DNA of 23,221 bases from a virus: positions 1-23,221 of IMG/VR virus record IMGVR_UViG_3300030106_005545, one strand, 5' to 3'. This document shows, piece after piece, positions 22,195-23,221 of the stretch. Positions within the stretch are counted from its first letter, which is position 1, and each line of letters opens with the position of its first letter. The translations under genes and the position numbers were made by a program. The notes under the pieces were generated by a model. It was not told the DNA's origin. It did no database searches and saw nothing but the letters and a program-made list of their open reading frames with translations.

Positions 22195-22310
22195 GAGTGC
22201 TCTCCGTTGATGGGTCAGTCTTACTTGTCTCTACGATATCAGTCAAGTTGTTATTTTCGTCTTGACGGATAATACTAAGAGCAGTAATCATCGCCAGCAA
22301 GGGAGGCATC
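22195..22310. promoter_or_regulatory. Divergent promoter and operator region
   Basis: The gap between the minus operon and the Xre gene. An inverted repeat, TATCAGTCAA (22237-22246) and TTGACGGATA (22262-22271), matches at 9 of 10 positions around a 15-base AT-rich centre. The half-sites read TTGAC-N-GATA outward on each strand, so they may double as -35 elements of two divergent promoters, or as repressor half-sites. Good -10 hexamers at standard spacing are not clear; GATAAT (22268-22273) is an alternative -10. The Xre product next door is the obvious candidate binder. The repeat is seen; its function is inferred. Confidence 0.6.
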
Positions 22311-22553
22311 ATGCCAGCCAGAAAGGAACCCAAGACGCCATTTGGTCGCGCCGTACGCGACAAGCGGAAACAGCAGAACCTCAGCCAGACGCAGTTGGCG
22401 TCGGCCTGCGGTTGGTCACAAGCCAAGCTGTCGCAACTCGAGACAGGCGATCAGCAACCGTCGTTGCTCGACGTTATCGAATTGTCGATCCATCTCGAGT
22501 GCGCGCCGTCCTGGCTGACTTCGTTGGCGATCCAATCGGTTCAGGCGGCTTGA
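22311..22553 (+). CDS. Xre-family HTH regulator
   Basis: An 80-aa protein that is one HTH_3 domain: VRDKRKQQNLSQTQLASACG (helices 1-2), WSQAKLSQLETGDQQPS (recognition helix and turn, with the typical 'S..tiskiE.G...P' pattern), then DVIELSIHLECAPSWLTSL. Cro-like in size, with no dimerisation or peptidase domain. SD GGGAGG lies four bases before the ATG. It likely binds the adjacent inverted repeat to govern both divergent operons, as in lambdoid or P22-like switches, but may simply be an early regulator in a lytic phage. Confidence 0.88.
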   Translation: MPARKEPKTPFGRAVRDKRKQQNLSQTQLASACGWSQAKLSQLETGDQQPSLLDVIELSIHLECAPSWLTSLAIQSVQAA

Positions 22554-22633
22554 TGTTGCGTCTGCTTCAGGCCCGTCGTCCGGCGCTGCCGTTTCGCTCC
22601 GTTGCGGTGCGTCGGATCGGCGGGCCTTTCTGA
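22553..22633 (+). CDS. 26-aa basic micro-ORF linking two genes
   Basis: The ATG overlaps the Xre stop (TGATG), and its stop overlaps the next gene's ATG (TGATG), so it tiles the gap exactly. The product, beginning MLRLLQARRPALPFRSVAVR, is strongly basic and has no helix or membrane pattern. It may be a real small protein or only a relay ORF that carries ribosomes from one gene to the next. Confidence 0.45.
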   Translation: MLRLLQARRPALPFRSVAVRRIGGPF

Positions 22634-22857
22634 TGAGCGCAAATGACCTCGAGCGCCAGAAAGACCTGGCTGCAGAGAGTGCCCTGCATCACCTGGACGC
22701 GTGCTATCAGGAACTCGAGCACGCAGAGCAGGCGCTGCGAAACGCAGGCCTGGCCGGTCATGCTTTGGGGATCCAGTGGGCGCGACGCAAGGTGGCGGTT
22801 CAGCAGATGGACCTTCGGCTGTTGCGCCAAGCCTTTCGCGATGAGGCGCACCATTGA
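22633..22857 (+). CDS. Small helical protein of unknown function, 74 aa
   Basis: Predicted two-helix protein (DLERQKDLAAESALHHLDAC, then ALGIQWARRKVAVQQMDLRL), soluble and charged, with a Cys at 24. Its start and stop each overlap a neighbour (TGATG both times). It precedes the nuclease gene, so a DNA-metabolism helper role is possible; no family recognised. Confidence 0.7.
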   Translation: MSANDLERQKDLAAESALHHLDACYQELEHAEQALRNAGLAGHALGIQWARRKVAVQQMDLRLLRQAFRDEAHH

Positions 22858-23221
22858 TGGGCAAGCGGTCGCGCGACAAGGGCGCCACATGGGAACGGGC
22901 GGTCGCTCGTGCCTTGCAGTTCTGGTTGGGCTCTGACTGGCATGTCTATCGCATCCAAGCGGATCGTCAGCAAGGCCAGAAGGGCGAAGCCGGTGACATC
23001 GGCTTCCGTGGACCCTTTGCGTTCCCCTTCGCCGTCGAGGCAAAGCACAGCAAGAGCTTTCGGGCTGGCCAGCTGTGGAAGGGATCTGGTCCCTTCATGA
23101 CCTGGTGGGCACAAGCAACCGATCAAGCGGAAATCGTTGGCCTTGAACCAATGTTGGTGCTCAAGGGCAACGGCTATGAATGCCCTGCACTGGTCGCCAT
23201 GCGTACGCCGACGGCGCGCAG
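22857..23221 (+). CDS. PD-(D/E)XK nuclease, Hjc/Holliday-junction-resolvase-like, truncated by window end
   Basis: At least 121 residues, open at the window's edge. Catalytic pattern: E13 in WERAVAR (helix 1), D47 in EAGDIGF, then E61-x-K63 in FAVEAKHSK. E ... GD ... ExK, with an early basic RSRDKGATWER segment, is the signature of Hjc-type resolvases and related VRR or PD-(D/E)XK nucleases. Known role: cut branched DNA, resolving packaging substrates or recombination intermediates. It complements the ERF protein on the other strand. The start overlaps the previous stop (TGATG). The C-terminus is not visible. Confidence 0.75.
   Translation, partial: MGKRSRDKGATWERAVARALQFWLGSDWHVYRIQADRQQGQKGEAGDIGFRGPFAFPFAVEAKHSKSFRAGQLWKGSGPFMTWWAQATDQAEIVGLEPMLVLKGNGYECPALVAMRTPTAR

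Noticed and set aside
1-23221. tRNA genes, CRISPR arrays, insertion sequences, integrase or attachment site
   Set aside because: Looked for cloverleaf-like segments, regularly spaced repeats, transposase or recombinase motifs and found none that stand up; the only regular repeats are leaders and a GACT run.

Overview
This window is a contiguous piece of a tailed, double-stranded DNA bacteriophage genome, lytic or temperate, of siphovirus type (long non-contractile tail). It is moderately GC-rich, genes are tightly packed with ATGA and TGATG stop/start overlaps, and Shine-Dalgarno (SD) sites are bacterial. I see no integrase, tRNA, CRISPR array or insertion sequence. The host cannot be named from the sequence; it is a bacterium using ordinary SD initiation. 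The window ends inside a gene, so the genome continues.

Layout. (1) Bases 90-18771, plus strand: a late virion and lysis module in classical order. It holds small terminase, large terminase, portal, a small unknown, scaffold-like, major capsid, four more head or connector genes, a tail-terminator-like gene, the tail tube, a tail assembly chaperone with a -1 frameshift site, an HK97-gp10-like protein, the tape measure, a 1085-aa tail protein with sialidase-type Asp boxes, a tail hub-like protein, two small fibre-like proteins, a cysteine-peptidase-like endolysin candidate, a small helical protein and a one-TM (transmembrane) coiled-coil protein that may be holin or spanin. (2) Bases 18779-22194, minus strand: an early or recombination module. 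It starts with five ATGA-coupled genes, including an ERF-family single-strand annealing protein and a three-helix-turn-helix protein, plus a 26-aa membrane micro-protein coupled to erf. Four small genes follow, each with a repeated leader. (3) Bases 22195-22310: a divergent control region with an inverted repeat. (4) Bases 22311 to the end, plus strand: an Xre-type regulator, a 26-aa micro-ORF, a small helical protein and a PD-(D/E)XK (Hjc-like) nuclease cut by the window edge.

How it works together. Terminase, portal, scaffold and capsid build and fill the head. Connector and tail genes build the tail around a 633-aa tape measure. The 1085-aa protein and small fibres probably contact the host, and the lysis genes release progeny. 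The minus-strand and rightmost genes probably serve recombination, regulation and early takeover.

Most unusual signals. One 10-mer, GGAGAGCACC, is the start-site signal of many genes on both strands. Its exact reverse complement sits in the loop of a 16-bp hairpin just after the capsid gene, where it could pair in cis with the next gene's ribosome site and in trans with the early-gene leaders. Two early leaders carry hairpins with different stems but nearly the same 14-nt loop. The frameshift site GGGAAAT plus hairpin in the tail chaperone is very clear. Two micro-proteins with single hydrophobic segments, and 26-aa and 53-aa linked ORFs, are easily missed by gene callers.
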